64,000 nucleotides of DNA from Mycolicibacterium sp. P9-64 (GCF_008329605.1 NZ_NPKO01000007.1:248001-312000); one strand, 5' to 3'. Shown: positions 26,254-35,773, counted from the first letter of the stretch. The notes: a model not told the origin generated them from the sequence alone. Made by a program: numbers and translations.

Positions 26254-26892
26254 GTCGGTGTACTGCAACGTGTAACCGTCCGCGCTGAAGGTGAAGCCCT
26301 TGCCGGTCTTCTCGCTCAGGCAGGAGATCCCAGACGCTTCCTGAACGTTGCAGCGAAAGTCCGCAACGGCCAACACCTCTCCGAAGGGCAGGACGGTCGC
26401 AGGACCGGGGACCAGGGCGTACCCCGGCGGATCGAGCGACACGAACTGGGCATCGACGGCGCCGTCGATCTCGATGGCGTTCGGCGCGGTGTCGGTGTCC
26501 TGCGGACCGGGCACGCTGGTGGGGGCGCCCGTGACGGCGATGGCGGACCCGGTCGAGGACTGACAACCTGCCGTCTTGCGCGGGAAGATCGCGCACACCC
26601 AGCGCTTGCTGGGGCTGGTGAAGTAGTAGCCCGTTTGGCCGTCCGGCCCTTGGGCGGCGTAGTCGAAGGCGTTCGCCAGGTGCTCGTTGCTGGGCGGCTT
26701 CGACGGCGACGGCGGGGGAACTGCTGGCGCCATCGCCTGTGTGGTCGTGGGCGCTTCGGTGGAGTTCACGATGGTTTCGGACGAACAGCTGGTGCTCAGC
26801 GTCGCAGCGGTGGTCACGACCATGATCGCTGCGCCCAGGCGACCGCCGTTGCATCGGAAGCAATCCCGTATGAAGCGCCGTCCGGATTCCAT
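26242..26892 (-). CDS. Exported hypothetical protein, possibly a lipoprotein
   Basis: 216 residues. A basic start and a hydrophobic segment end in LSTSC, a weak lipobox. A Thr/Pro-rich linker then leads to a domain with four cysteines (WVCAIFP, AGCQSS, FRCNVQ, ISCLSE) that may form two disulfides. The family is not recognised; similar mycobacterial secreted proteins exist. I chose the second of two nearby ATGs because AAGG stands at good spacing. It faces the aldo-keto reductase. Confidence 0.7.
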   Translation of the reverse strand: MESGRRFIRDCFRCNGGRLGAAIMVVTTAATLSTSCSSETIVNSTEAPTTTQAMAPAVPPPSPSKPPSNEHLANAFDYAAQGPDGQTGYYFTSPSKRWVCAIFPRKTAGCQSSTGSAIAVTGAPTSVPGPQDTDTAPNAIEIDGAVDAQFVSLDPPGYALVPGPATVLPFGEVLAVADFRCNVQEASGISCLSEKTGKGFTFSADGYTLQYTDLPG

Positions 26893-27016
26893 CGGGTCCA
26901 TCCTTGCACTACCGGCCTGTGGACGAACTCCTGACTGTGCACAACTGCCCGAGGCTGAGTGCGCACCGCTGGTCGCCGTCGCTGCGTTGTCCCTCGCCGC
27001 GACCACGGTTGGTGCC

Positions 27017-27388
27017 ATGACGGAGAACGTAGTGAGCCGCGCCCAGATCGGGGCGTTCGGTGAACAGCTGGCGGTCGATCATCTGACGTCGCTGGGCTGG
27101 CGCGTGTTGGCGCGCAACTGGCGATGCCGGTACGGCGAGCTCGACGTGATCGCCGCCGAGCCCGGCGGTGCCGTGGTGTTCGTCGAGGTCAAGACCCGCA
27201 CCAGCGATCAGTTCGGCGGCGTCGCACAAGCGGTGACACCAGACAAGGTACGCAGGCTGCGGCGACTGGCCGGACTCTGGTTGGCCAGTCAGGACGGCAG
27301 CTGGCCGCAGGTGCGCATCGACGTCGTCGGCATACGCATCGGGCAGCGTGCGACGCCCGAGCTCACTCACCTGCAGGGGGTGGGGTGA
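27017..27388 (+). CDS. UPF0102 (YraN) endonuclease-like protein, Rv2898c-like
   Basis: 123 residues with a restriction-endonuclease-like core: GELDVIAAE and VFVEVKTR carry the D-ExK catalytic pattern, preceded by GEQLAVDHL. The family is conserved beside comM/dprA, and its role is unproven but nuclease-like. The TGATG junction overlaps the ComM-like start by one base. Confidence 0.9.
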   Translation: MTENVVSRAQIGAFGEQLAVDHLTSLGWRVLARNWRCRYGELDVIAAEPGGAVVFVEVKTRTSDQFGGVAQAVTPDKVRRLRRLAGLWLASQDGSWPQVRIDVVGIRIGQRATPELTHLQGVG

Positions 27389-28899
27389 TGGCGTTGGGCC
27401 GCGCGTTCTCAGTGGCCGTGCGCGGGCTGGATGCCGTGTTGGTCGAGATCGAAGCCGACATCACTTCGGGGCTTCCTGGTGTGCACCTGGTCGGGCTGCC
27501 AGATGCGGCGCTGCAGGAGTCGCGGGACAGGGTGCGCGCGGCGATCACGAATTGCGGCAACAACTGGCCGATGGCGCGGCTGACACTCGCCTTGTCGCCT
27601 GCGACGCTGCCCAAGGTCGGTTCCGTCTACGACTTGGCGCTCGCGCTGTCCGTGTTGTCGGCGGACCTGAAGAAGTCCTGGGCGCGGCTCGAGAAGACCG
27701 TGCTGCTAGGCGAACTCGCGCTCGACGGGCGGGTGCGGCCCGTCAAGGGCGTGCTGCCCGCCGTGCTCGCCGCCAAACGGGAGGGATGGCCCACGGTGGT
27801 CGTGCCGATCGACAACCTGGCGGAGGCCAGCCTGGTCGACGGTATCGAGGTGTTGGGTGCGGGCACGTTGGCCCAGCTCCAACTATGGCTCGAGGGCAAG
27901 GTGCCGCTGGATCACGAAACGTCCGCCACGCCAGCCGATCCGGATGCGGTGGCCGAGCTTGCCGACGTCGTCGGGCAGACGCGGGCGAGGTATGCCGTCG
28001 AGGTCGCCGCAGCTGGTGCGCATCACCTGATGTTGACGGGCCCGCCCGGTATCGGCAAGACCATGCTGGCCCAACGACTTCCGGGCCTGCTGCCTCCGTT
28101 GACGCCCGACGAGGCGCTTGAGGTCACGGCCATCCACTCGGTGGCGGGGCTGTTGTCCAAGGACTCACCTTTGATCACCCGGCCCCCGTTGGTGGCGCCG
28201 CATCACACGGCGAGTGTGGCGGCGCTGGTCGGTGGAGGCATGGGCATGGCGCGGCCGGGAGCGGTCAGCCGCGCCCACCGAGGGGTGTTGTTCCTCGACG
28301 AGTGCGCGGAGTTCGGGGCGAGTGCCCTCGAAGCGCTGCGGACTCCGTTGGAGGACGGTGAGATTCGCATCGCGCGCCGTGACGGCGTCGCCCGTTACCC
28401 GGCACGGTTTCAGCTGATCCTTGCCGCGAATCCCTGCCCGTGTGCACCTGCCGATCCCCGCGACTGCCTGTGCCCGGCGGCGGTCAAGCGCAAGTACCTC
28501 GGGAAGCTGTCGGGTCCGCTGCTCGATCGGGTGGACCTGCGCGTGCAGATGGATCCCATTCGGTCCAGCACGATGGGCGGCGAACACGGCGAATCGACGG
28601 CCACCGTCCGCGCGCGCGTGGCAGCGGCGCGACAAGCGGCAGTGGAACGTTGGGCACCGCACGGCTTCCGAACCAATGCCGAAGTGAGCGGAGTCCTGCT
28701 TCGCCGCAAGTTCAGGCCCGAGCCGTCGGTGATGGCACCCTTGACCACCGCGCTGGATCGCGGTCTGTTGAGCATCAGGGGACTGGATCGCACCCTGCGC
28801 GTCGCGTGGAGTCTGAGCGATCTCGGCGGCCGGTCGTCGCCGAACCGCGACGACGTCACCACGGCGTTGAGCTTTCGGCATGCGGGGGCTGCGCGATGA
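27388..28899 (+). CDS. Magnesium-chelatase-like AAA ATPase, YifB/ComM family
   Basis: 503 residues. An N-terminal ChlI-type domain (SVAVRGLDAVLVEIEADI) precedes the AAA module with Walker A GPPGIGKT near residue 216, Walker B VLFLDECAEF near 300 and the four-cysteine segment NPCPCAPADP then CLCP. ComM proteins act as branch-migration helicases during DNA uptake and recombination. It overlaps dprA by 4 bases. Same order as Rv2898c-Rv2897c-Rv2896c. Confidence 0.92.
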   Translation: MALGRAFSVAVRGLDAVLVEIEADITSGLPGVHLVGLPDAALQESRDRVRAAITNCGNNWPMARLTLALSPATLPKVGSVYDLALALSVLSADLKKSWARLEKTVLLGELALDGRVRPVKGVLPAVLAAKREGWPTVVVPIDNLAEASLVDGIEVLGAGTLAQLQLWLEGKVPLDHETSATPADPDAVAELADVVGQTRARYAVEVAAAGAHHLMLTGPPGIGKTMLAQRLPGLLPPLTPDEALEVTAIHSVAGLLSKDSPLITRPPLVAPHHTASVAALVGGGMGMARPGAVSRAHRGVLFLDECAEFGASALEALRTPLEDGEIRIARRDGVARYPARFQLILAANPCPCAPADPRDCLCPAAVKRKYLGKLSGPLLDRVDLRVQMDPIRSSTMGGEHGESTATVRARVAAARQAAVERWAPHGFRTNAEVSGVLLRRKFRPEPSVMAPLTTALDRGLLSIRGLDRTLRVAWSLSDLGGRSSPNRDDVTTALSFRHAGAAR

Positions 28900-30008
28900 C
28901 GACCGAACTTCACGCGTGGGCGTACCTGTCGCGGGTCGTCGAACCACCGTGCCCAGAACTGGCGGCTCTGGTGGACGACGTCGGGCCCGTCGAGGCCGCT
29001 GACCGCATCAGGCGTGGCGCGGTGGACGGTCCGTTGTTGAGTCGCAGTGAAGCGCGCCGCGAGTTCAACCGCGCCGCAGAGGATCTCGCGGTGCTCGACC
29101 GCCTCGGGGGCCGGCTCGTCGTTCGTGGATCCGACGAACTGTCGGGTGTCGCGTTCACGTCGTTCGCCGACGCGGCCGCGCGGATACCCCATCCACCGCT
29201 GGTGTTGTGGGCGGTGGGTCCCGAGCATCTGGCCGATCTGACCGCGCGCAGCTGTGCGCTCGTCGGGACTCGAGCCTCGACCGCGTATGGCGAGTACGTC
29301 GCCGCCGATCTCGCGACGGGGTTGGCCGAACGGGATGTGGCGGTGGTTTCGGGTGGCGCATACGGCATCGACGGCGCCGCGCATCGGGCGGCGCTGGCGG
29401 CCGAAGGGGTGACCGTCGCCGTGCTCGCGGGCGGTGTCGACGTGCCGTACCCGGCCGGTCACTCCGCGCTCTTGCACCGGATCGCCACCCACGGGTTGGT
29501 CGTCAGCGAGTACCCGCCGGGCCTGCGACCCGCCCGACACCGCTTCCTGACGAGGAATCGTCTGGTCGCGGCATTCGGCGGCGCGACCGTTGTCGTGGAG
29601 GCCGGATTGCGCAGCGGTGCTGCCAACACCGCGGCATGGGCCGAGGCGCTGGGGCGACCGTTGGCGGCGGTGCCTGGCCCGGTGACGTCGTCGTCATCCG
29701 CGGGATGTCATGTGCTGGTGCGCAACGGTGCCCATCTGGTGACCCGCGCCGACGAGATCGTCGAATTGGTTGGCCGTATGGGCGAGTTCGCTGTCGAGTT
29801 GTCGCATCAGGGCTCGCCGCTCGATGGGCTCACCGAGCAAGAGCTCCTGGTCTACGACGCGCTGCCCGCGCGCGGGGGTATAAGCGTCGAGGAGGTGGCA
29901 GTGGCTGCAGGACTGCCCGCGATTCAGGTGCTCGGGCCGTTGGCCACGTTGGAGCTCGTCGGTCTGGTCAAGGAGCAGGAGGGTCGGTGGAAGATCGCAT
30001 CTCGGTAG
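28896..30008 (+). CDS. dprA: DNA-processing protein A
   Basis: 370 residues. The Rossmann-like DprA core has LVGTRAST near residue 124, VVSGGAYGIDGAAH near 150 and LAGGVDVPYPAGH near 178, followed by a C-terminal winged-helix. DprA loads RecA on incoming single-stranded DNA; mycobacterial members are often kept without known competence. The ATG lies inside the stop of the previous gene (ATGA). Confidence 0.94.
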   Translation: MTTELHAWAYLSRVVEPPCPELAALVDDVGPVEAADRIRRGAVDGPLLSRSEARREFNRAAEDLAVLDRLGGRLVVRGSDELSGVAFTSFADAAARIPHPPLVLWAVGPEHLADLTARSCALVGTRASTAYGEYVAADLATGLAERDVAVVSGGAYGIDGAAHRAALAAEGVTVAVLAGGVDVPYPAGHSALLHRIATHGLVVSEYPPGLRPARHRFLTRNRLVAAFGGATVVVEAGLRSGAANTAAWAEALGRPLAAVPGPVTSSSSAGCHVLVRNGAHLVTRADEIVELVGRMGEFAVELSHQGSPLDGLTEQELLVYDALPARGGISVEEVAVAAGLPAIQVLGPLATLELVGLVKEQEGRWKIASR

Positions 30009-30014
30009 ATCGGC

Positions 30015-30052
30015 AGCCGGCACGGGCGCTCGAACGTAGCCCGCCACCGGCT
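30015..30052 (+). terminator. Hairpin after dprA
   Basis: AGCCGG pairs with CCGGCT and, inside it, CGGGC with GCCCG. There is no U-run. It separates dprA from the viuB promoter. Confidence 0.35.
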
Positions 30053-30064
30053 CAAACCCGCTCG

Positions 30065-30070
30065 TATAGT
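30065..30070 (+). promoter_or_regulatory. -10 element upstream of viuB
   Basis: TATAGT is a near-consensus -10 hexamer 34 bases before the GTG of viuB. A GGGAGG ribosome site lies between. No IdeR box was found here. Confidence 0.4.
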
Positions 30071-30104
30071 CAGTGAGGTCTACTAAACGTCTTGGGAGGT
30101 TCAC

Positions 30105-30956
30105 GTGGCAGGCCGTCCGGTCCACACGTTTCAGGTGATCAGCAGCGAGCAGCTCACCCCGCACATGATCAGGTTGGTGCTCGGTGGCAGCGGCTTCGAC
30201 ACGTTCAAGCCCAGTGAGTTCACCGACTCCTACGTCAAGTTCGTCATCGTGCGCAATGACGTCGACGTCAGCGCTCTGCCTAAACCGCTGACCCTCGACA
30301 GCTTCGGCGAGCTCCCCGAGGAACATCGGCCGGTGGTCCGGACGTACACCGTCCGGAACGCCGACCCTGACCGCCGCGAGATCACCGTCGACTTCGTGGT
30401 GCACGGCGAGCACGGTGTCGCCGGACCGTGGGCCGCGTCGGTTGAGCCCGGCGACCCCGCTTACCTGATGGGGCCGAGCGGCGCGTACTCGCCGGACCCC
30501 GACGCCGATTGGCACCTGTTGGCAGGCGACGAAGCCGGTCTCCCCGCGCTGAGCACCGCACTGGAGGCGTTGCCGCCCAACGCGATTGGGCAAGCCTTCA
30601 TCGAGGTCAGTGGTCCCGAAGACGAGGTCCCACTCTCCGCGCCCGACGGCGTCGACATCCGCTGGATCTACCGCGGCGGCCGCGCCGACCTGGTTCCCGA
30701 AGAAGACGCCGGTGACAACGCGCCCCTCATCGCAGCGGTGAAGGAGTCAGCTTGGTTGCCTGGCCAAGTGCAGGTCTTCATCCACGGTGAGGCCCAGGCG
30801 GTCATGCACAACCTGCGGACGTACATCCGCAAGGAGCGCGGCGTCGATGCGAAGTGGGCGTCGATCTCCGGCTATTGGCGGCGCGGCCGCACCGAGGAGA
30901 CGTTCCGCCAGTGGAAGGCCGAACTCGCCAAGGAGGAGGCGCAGGCATCGAGCTGA
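30105..30956 (+). CDS. viuB: Siderophore-interacting ferric reductase, ViuB-like
   Basis: 283 residues. The FAD-binding motif RTYTVRN is near residue 82, followed by GPSGAYSPD and HLLAGDEAGLPAL for the NAD(P)H side. The family reduces ferric siderophores in the cytosol to release iron. The start is GTG with GGGAGG upstream. It matches Rv2895c in place and content and could reduce iron taken up by the importer at 16455-20122. Confidence 0.92.
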   Translation: MAGRPVHTFQVISSEQLTPHMIRLVLGGSGFDTFKPSEFTDSYVKFVIVRNDVDVSALPKPLTLDSFGELPEEHRPVVRTYTVRNADPDRREITVDFVVHGEHGVAGPWAASVEPGDPAYLMGPSGAYSPDPDADWHLLAGDEAGLPALSTALEALPPNAIGQAFIEVSGPEDEVPLSAPDGVDIRWIYRGGRADLVPEEDAGDNAPLIAAVKESAWLPGQVQVFIHGEAQAVMHNLRTYIRKERGVDAKWASISGYWRRGRTEETFRQWKAELAKEEAQASS

Positions 30957-30980
30957 CATCGGGCTGGCACCCTTGGTGCC

Positions 30981-32144
30981 ATGGCATTCGGTGATTATCA
31001 GCTAGAGATCTACCTGCAGGGCCTGTCCGGCATCTTGCCGTCGCTGCCGATGTCGTTCGCGGAACTCGAGGCCAAGGCCCAGGCGGCGATGTCGCCGTCG
31101 CTGTGGTCCTACGTCGCGGGCGGCGCGGGTGACGAGCGCACCCAGCGTGTCAACGTCACTGCATTCGAGCGTTGGGGTTTGATGCCGCGAATGTTCGTCG
31201 GCGCCAAGGAACGCGACGTGTCCGTCGAACTGTTCGGGCTGACGCTTGCCTCGCCGGTGTTCATGGCGCCGATCGGCGTCATGGGCCTCTGTGCGCAGGA
31301 CGGCCACGGCGACCTGGCCGCGGCACGCGCCGCCGCTCGCACTGGCGTACCAATGGTGGTCTCGACGTTGACCGAAGACCCGCTCGAGCAGGTCGCAGCG
31401 GAGTTCGGTGACACCCCTGGCTTCTTTCAGCTGTACACCCCGACAGACCGCGACTTGGCCGCGAGCCTCGTGCAGCGGGCGGAGGCCGCAGGCTACAAGG
31501 GAATCATCGTCACGCTCGACACCTGGGTTCCTGGTTGGCGACCGCGTGACCTGTCGACGTCGAACTTCCCGCAGCTGCGTGGCAAGTGTCTGTCGAACTA
31601 CACCAGCGACCCCGTCTTCCGCGCGTCGCTGGCGCAGTCGCCGGAGGAGAACCCGCAGGCCGCGATCCTGAAGTGGATCTCGGTGTTCGGCAACTCGCTG
31701 TCCTGGGATGACCTGCCGTGGCTGCGGTCGCTGACCAAGCTGCCGCTGCTGGTGAAGGGCATCCAACATCCCGACGACGCGCGCCGCGCCATCGACGGCG
31801 GTGTCGACGGGATCTACTGCTCGAACCACGGCGGCAGGCAGGCCAATGGTGGTCTGCCTGCGATCGACTGCCTGCCCGGCGTCGTCGAGGCCGCCGACGG
31901 GGTTCCGGTGTTGTTCGACTCCGGCATCCGCAGCGGCTCGGACATCGTCAAGGCTCTTGCGTTCGGAGCGACGGCCGTCGGGATCGGCAGGCCGTATGCG
32001 TACGGCATGGCACTGGGTGGCGCCGACGGCGTCGTCCACGTGCTGCGGTCACTGCTCGCCGAGGCCGATCTGATCATGGGCATCGACGGCTACAAGACGC
32101 TGGCCGACCTGACGCCGGACACGCTCCGTCCCGTCGGTTCCTGA
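30981..32144 (+). CDS. FMN-dependent alpha-hydroxy-acid oxidase, lactate 2-monooxygenase-like
   Basis: 387 residues. The FMN barrel shows MAPIGVMG near residue 95, FQLYTPTDRD near 148, LLVKGI near 256, the catalytic SNHGGRQ near 278 and FDSGIRSGSDIVKAL near 312. Length and the opening YQLEIYLQG fit mycobacterial lactate monooxygenase, which turns lactate into acetate and CO2. Other alpha-hydroxy acids are possible. It follows viuB by 24 bases. Confidence 0.88.
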   Translation: MAFGDYQLEIYLQGLSGILPSLPMSFAELEAKAQAAMSPSLWSYVAGGAGDERTQRVNVTAFERWGLMPRMFVGAKERDVSVELFGLTLASPVFMAPIGVMGLCAQDGHGDLAAARAAARTGVPMVVSTLTEDPLEQVAAEFGDTPGFFQLYTPTDRDLAASLVQRAEAAGYKGIIVTLDTWVPGWRPRDLSTSNFPQLRGKCLSNYTSDPVFRASLAQSPEENPQAAILKWISVFGNSLSWDDLPWLRSLTKLPLLVKGIQHPDDARRAIDGGVDGIYCSNHGGRQANGGLPAIDCLPGVVEAADGVPVLFDSGIRSGSDIVKALAFGATAVGIGRPYAYGMALGGADGVVHVLRSLLAEADLIMGIDGYKTLADLTPDTLRPVGS

Positions 32145-32173
32145 TTCTTCATCGGCGGGCGGCCCGCCTTCGG

Positions 32174-32179
32174 TAGCTT
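32174..32179 (+). promoter_or_regulatory. -10 element for a leaderless reductase mRNA
   Basis: TAGCTT stands 6 bases before the GTG at 32186, the leaderless spacing also seen at 8055 and 11962. Confidence 0.5.
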
Positions 32180-32185
32180 CGGATC

Positions 32186-33211
32186 GTGCCCGATCGGTTG
32201 AACCGCCAGATCCTGTTGCGCCGCCGCCCGACTGGGCTCGTTGCCCCCGACGACGCCGAGATGGTCAGCGTGCCCGCCCCTGAACTCGCCGACGGCGAGG
32301 CGCTGCTCCGCACCACCTACGTCGGGATGGATGCTGCCGCGCGAACCTGGCTCGACGGGCAACCCGGCTACCTGCCGCCGGTAGAACTCGGCGACGTGAT
32401 CCGGGCAGCAGGTATCGGCGAGGTCGTCGAATCCCGTTGCGACGCCTATGCCGTCGGTGACGTCATCACCACGCTGACAGGCTTTCAGGACTACTCGGTG
32501 ATTCGGGACGACGTGTTCAGCACGCCCGTCGTCGGGCTGACCGACCAACTCGCGGTGATGTCGATGTACGGTCCCACCGGAGCCACTGCGTACTTCGGCA
32601 TGACCGGCATCGGCAAGCCAAGGGCAGGGGAGACGGTGGTGGTATCTGCCGCTGCGGGCGCGACGGGCTCGGTGGCTGGCCAGATCGCCAGGATCGCCGG
32701 TGCCCGCGTGGTCGGCATTGCGGGCGGTCCCGAGAAGTGCCGGGCGGTGGTCGAGGACTTCAGGTTCGACGCGTGCATCGACTACAAGGAAGGCAACCTC
32801 GCGGCCGCGCTCAAACAACACTGCCCGAAGGGTGTCGACGTGTACTTCGACAATGTGGGCGGCCCCATCCTGGACGCGGTGCTCGGCCGGCTGGCTGCCA
32901 AGGCGAGGGTGGTGCTCTGCGGCGTCATCTCGAGCTACCTCACCGGCGAGCATCCCGGGCCGGCCAACTACGTGAACCTGCTCGCCAGGACCGCATCGAT
33001 GCAGGGGTTCAACGCGCTCGATGAATGGGGTCGCTTCGACGAGGCCTTCGCCGCACTGCGCGGGTGGGAGCAGGAGGGCCTTCTCGCCTACCGGTGCACC
33101 GTTTTCAAGGGCCTCGAGTCCTGCGTCGACGGGCTCAACGGCCTCTTCACCGGCGCGAACATCGGCAAGATGCTCGTCGAGGTGAGCTCGCCGACCCCGC
33201 AGCCCGCCTGA
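32186..33211 (+). CDS. NADP-dependent medium-chain reductase, prostaglandin-reductase/YncB type
   Basis: 341 residues without the zinc ligands of alcohol dehydrogenases. It opens with NRQILLRRRPTGLV, has YVGMDAAARTW near residue 46, YFGMTGIGKPRAGE near 133, and the nucleotide motif SAAAGATGSVAGQIA near 153. Such enzymes reduce the double bond of enones or 2-alkenals with NADPH. The GTG start is leaderless. It converges on the HNH pseudogene. Confidence 0.9.
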   Translation: MPDRLNRQILLRRRPTGLVAPDDAEMVSVPAPELADGEALLRTTYVGMDAAARTWLDGQPGYLPPVELGDVIRAAGIGEVVESRCDAYAVGDVITTLTGFQDYSVIRDDVFSTPVVGLTDQLAVMSMYGPTGATAYFGMTGIGKPRAGETVVVSAAAGATGSVAGQIARIAGARVVGIAGGPEKCRAVVEDFRFDACIDYKEGNLAAALKQHCPKGVDVYFDNVGGPILDAVLGRLAAKARVVLCGVISSYLTGEHPGPANYVNLLARTASMQGFNALDEWGRFDEAFAALRGWEQEGLLAYRCTVFKGLESCVDGLNGLFTGANIGKMLVEVSSPTPQPA

Positions 33212-33243
33212 CGCCACGCTGCAACCCATCTGCCCAGTGGCGT
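33211..33243. terminator. Hairpin between convergent genes
   Basis: ACGCCAC and GTGGCGT pair perfectly over 7 bases with a 19-base loop. It lies exactly between the stop of the reductase and the stop of the HNH gene, so it may end transcription from both sides. Confidence 0.4.
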
Positions 33244-33244
33244 G

Positions 33245-34623
33245 TCAAGCTGCCGGCGGATCCTCGTCGTGTGGGGCGAGGAGTTCGTTGGGGTGGTGAT
33301 GATGGTTGATGCGGTCTTGGCCGGTGTCGAGCAGGGGCGGGGGGATCCATTCGATGCGGCCGTCGCCGCGAATTTGGGTGGTCCATCCGTGCTCGTTGAC
33401 GAGGCGATTGTGGGGGCCACAGGCCAGGCCGAGGTCGGTGATGTTGGTTTGTCCGCCCTTCCCGAAGTCTTGGGCGGCGTGGTGGGCTTGGCAGCGGTAG
33501 GCGGGGGCGGTGCAGCCGGGCCTGGTGCAGCCACGGTCGCGGTTGAACAACACCAGGCGTTGGGCAGTGTGGCGATGCGTTTGGTGCGGCCCAGGTAGAG
33601 CGGTTCGCGGGTGTGCTTGTCGTAGATGACGAGGTAGTGGCGGGCGTGCGACGCCATCCGGATCAGGTCGCTGATCGGGAGTAAGGATCCGCTGCCGGTG
33701 ACTGCAACACCGGCCGCAGACTCGAGGTCTTGCAGGGTGGTGGATACCACGACGGTGACGGGTAGCCCGTTGTGTTGGCCGAGCTCATTCGACGACAACG
33801 TGTCGCGGCAGATGGTGGTGAGGGCGTCGTGTTGGCGTTGGGGCAGGGTGCGGTCGTCGGCGTGGATGGTGTCCTCGTCGGGTTGACCGGTCACACAGGG
33901 GTTTTCGTCGTTGGGGTTGCACATGCCGGGGGCGGCGAGTTTGGCGAACAGGGCTTGGATGTAGGCGGCGGTTTCGGGGGTGAGCAGGCCGTGGATGGGG
34001 ATGTTGCCGTCGGCGTCTTGGCGTCCGAGGGTAATGCCGCGGCGTTGGGTGCGGTCGTCGTCGGGGGCGTCGCCGTCTTGGTTGAGTAGGTAGAGCAGCA
34101 GGTGCGTGGACTCGCGCAGCGTTTCGGGGCTGTTGTGCGCTGCGGCATGCGCCAAGTCGTGGTCGATTTCGTCGCGGGCGGCGGCGTCGACGTATTTCGA
34201 GGCTTTCCTGATGCAGTCGCGGATGATGGTGACGTGTTCGACGTTGATGTCGCCGCGGGCTTGGGCGGCGGCGGTCTCGGGCAACCGCGGCTCCAAGGGG
34301 CCACCGGTGAGTGTGGTGCGGGGGCTGAGGTCGTCGGCTTCCTTGACGCGTCGGGTGGCTTCGGTGTTGCTGATGCGTAGCCGGGTGGCCAGGACGTCGG
34401 ACCAGCTCTTCGCCCCGATCGCCGTCGGGATGGTGAGTGTTTGGGCGTGGGCGAGTAGTTGGTGTTCGGTGGCGGGCATACGTCGGCGCAGGCGTTCGAG
34501 GCGGTCCTGGCAACGCAGGGTGGCGGCAGTGTCGAGGGTGTCGTAGGTGAGGGCGGCGACGGTGTCGTAGGCGGCGTCGAGCGCGTCGTATGCCGCGTTG
34601 ATCGAATCTCGATCCCAACCCAT
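33245..34623 (-). pseudogene. 13E12-type HNH nuclease gene (DUF222) broken by a frameshift
   Basis: From ATG 34623 the frame encodes the DUF222 region of a 13E12-repeat protein down to LYLGRTKRIAT. The reading then derails into a Pro/Thr-rich nonsense tail. One frame over, from about 33563, the expected continuation RLVLFNRDRGCTRPGC appears, with the HNH core CQAHH, LACGPHNRLV and stop TGA at 33245. One missing base near 33563-33568 explains everything. It is a true pseudogene or a sequencing error. The family is mobile and multi-copy in mycobacteria. Confidence 0.85.
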
Positions 34624-34625
34624 AC

Positions 34626-34641
34626 TCGAACACTAGTTCGA
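34626..34641. promoter_or_regulatory. LexA/SOS box upstream of the HNH gene
   Basis: TCGAAC, four bases (ACTA), GTTCGA is a perfect mycobacterial SOS box, and the symmetry extends to ACTCGAAC/GTTCGAGT. It ends 2 bases before the ATG at 34623. On the minus strand TAGTGT inside the box lies 6 bases before the ATG, so LexA would cover the -10 element of a leaderless transcript. 13E12 genes in M. tuberculosis are among known LexA targets. Confidence 0.8.
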
Positions 34642-34824
34642 GTCACTGACAAGAATCGGTGGTTTGTGACGCCTGAAGCCAAAGTGACACAAGGGATTAG
34701 GGCTCAATGCGCCTGTGGATGAATTCTGCACGCGTGGAAGGATTCTGGTACTGCGGCGACTCTCGCGCACGACACACGTCCTCGCCTCACGCGCCCCCGC
34801 ATCGAACTCTGCGACGGTAGGGGA

Positions 34825-35739
34825 ATGGGTCCCAAGGTCGAAGCGGTGCTCGAAGAGTTCGACGAGTACCTCGCGCTTCAGCGTGGCCGCTCCGACCACA
34901 CCCGCCGCGCGTATCTCGGTGATCTGCGGTCGTTGTTCGGCTTCGTGGACGAACGGGCGCCCGACGGCTCTCTGGACCAGCTGACGCTGCCCGTGTTGCG
35001 ATCGTGGTTGGCCGCGCAGGCCGGTTCCGGCGCCGCGCGAACGACGCTGGCGCGCCGGACCTCGGCAGTCAAGACGTTCACCGCGTGGGCATCGCGTTCG
35101 GGGCTGATGGATACCGACCCGGCCACCCGGCTGCAGGTCCCGAAAGCGCGTCGCACCCTGCCCGCCGTCTTGCGCCAGGATCAGGCGCTCGACGCCATGA
35201 ACGCGGCCGAATCAGGTGCCCAGCAAGGTGACCCGCTCGCCATACGCGATCGGCTGATCGTGGAGATGCTCTACGCCACGGGAATTCGCGTGAGCGAGCT
35301 GTGCGGCCTCGACCTCGACGACGTCGACGCATCACGCCGGCTGCTGCGAGTGCTGGGCAAGGGCAACAAGCAACGCACGGTGCCGTTCGGTGAGCCGGCT
35401 TGGCGCGCGCTCAAGTCCTGGCTGGCCGACGGCAGACCTGCTCTGGCGACCGAGACGTCGGGGCCCGCGCTGCTGTTGGGTGCGCGCGGCAAGCGGATCG
35501 ACCCGCGGCAGGCCCGTACCGTCGTGCACCAGACAATGGCCGCCGTCGACGGGGCACCCGACATCGGCCCACACGGCTTGCGGCACAGCGCGGCAACGCA
35601 TCTCCTCGAAGGTGGAGCCGATCTGCGCGTGGTGCAGGAACTGCTTGGCCACTCGACGCTGGCGACCACTCAGCTCTACACCCATGTCACGGTGGCTCGC
35701 CTGCGTGCGGTGCACGACCAGGCTCACCCGCGGGCGTAG
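34825..35739 (+). CDS. xerC: Tyrosine recombinase XerC
   Basis: 304 residues, the usual length. The SAM-like N-terminal domain (1-100) is followed by the catalytic set Arg155 (ATGIRVSEL), Lys179, His250-x-x-Arg253 (HGLRHS), His276 (LGHS) and Tyr285 (LYTHV). With XerD it resolves chromosome dimers at dif. Position matches Rv2894c, so it is a housekeeping copy, not a phage integrase. Confidence 0.95.
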   Translation: MGPKVEAVLEEFDEYLALQRGRSDHTRRAYLGDLRSLFGFVDERAPDGSLDQLTLPVLRSWLAAQAGSGAARTTLARRTSAVKTFTAWASRSGLMDTDPATRLQVPKARRTLPAVLRQDQALDAMNAAESGAQQGDPLAIRDRLIVEMLYATGIRVSELCGLDLDDVDASRRLLRVLGKGNKQRTVPFGEPAWRALKSWLADGRPALATETSGPALLLGARGKRIDPRQARTVVHQTMAAVDGAPDIGPHGLRHSAATHLLEGGADLRVVQELLGHSTLATTQLYTHVTVARLRAVHDQAHPRA

Positions 35740-35773
35740 GCAGCGCAGGATCACGAGTAGGGGGAGTCCATCC

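Noticed and set aside
34825..35739. Tyrosine recombinase as evidence of a prophage or integrative element
   Set aside because: It is the housekeeping XerC in its normal mycobacterial neighbourhood; no phage genes or att sites are near.
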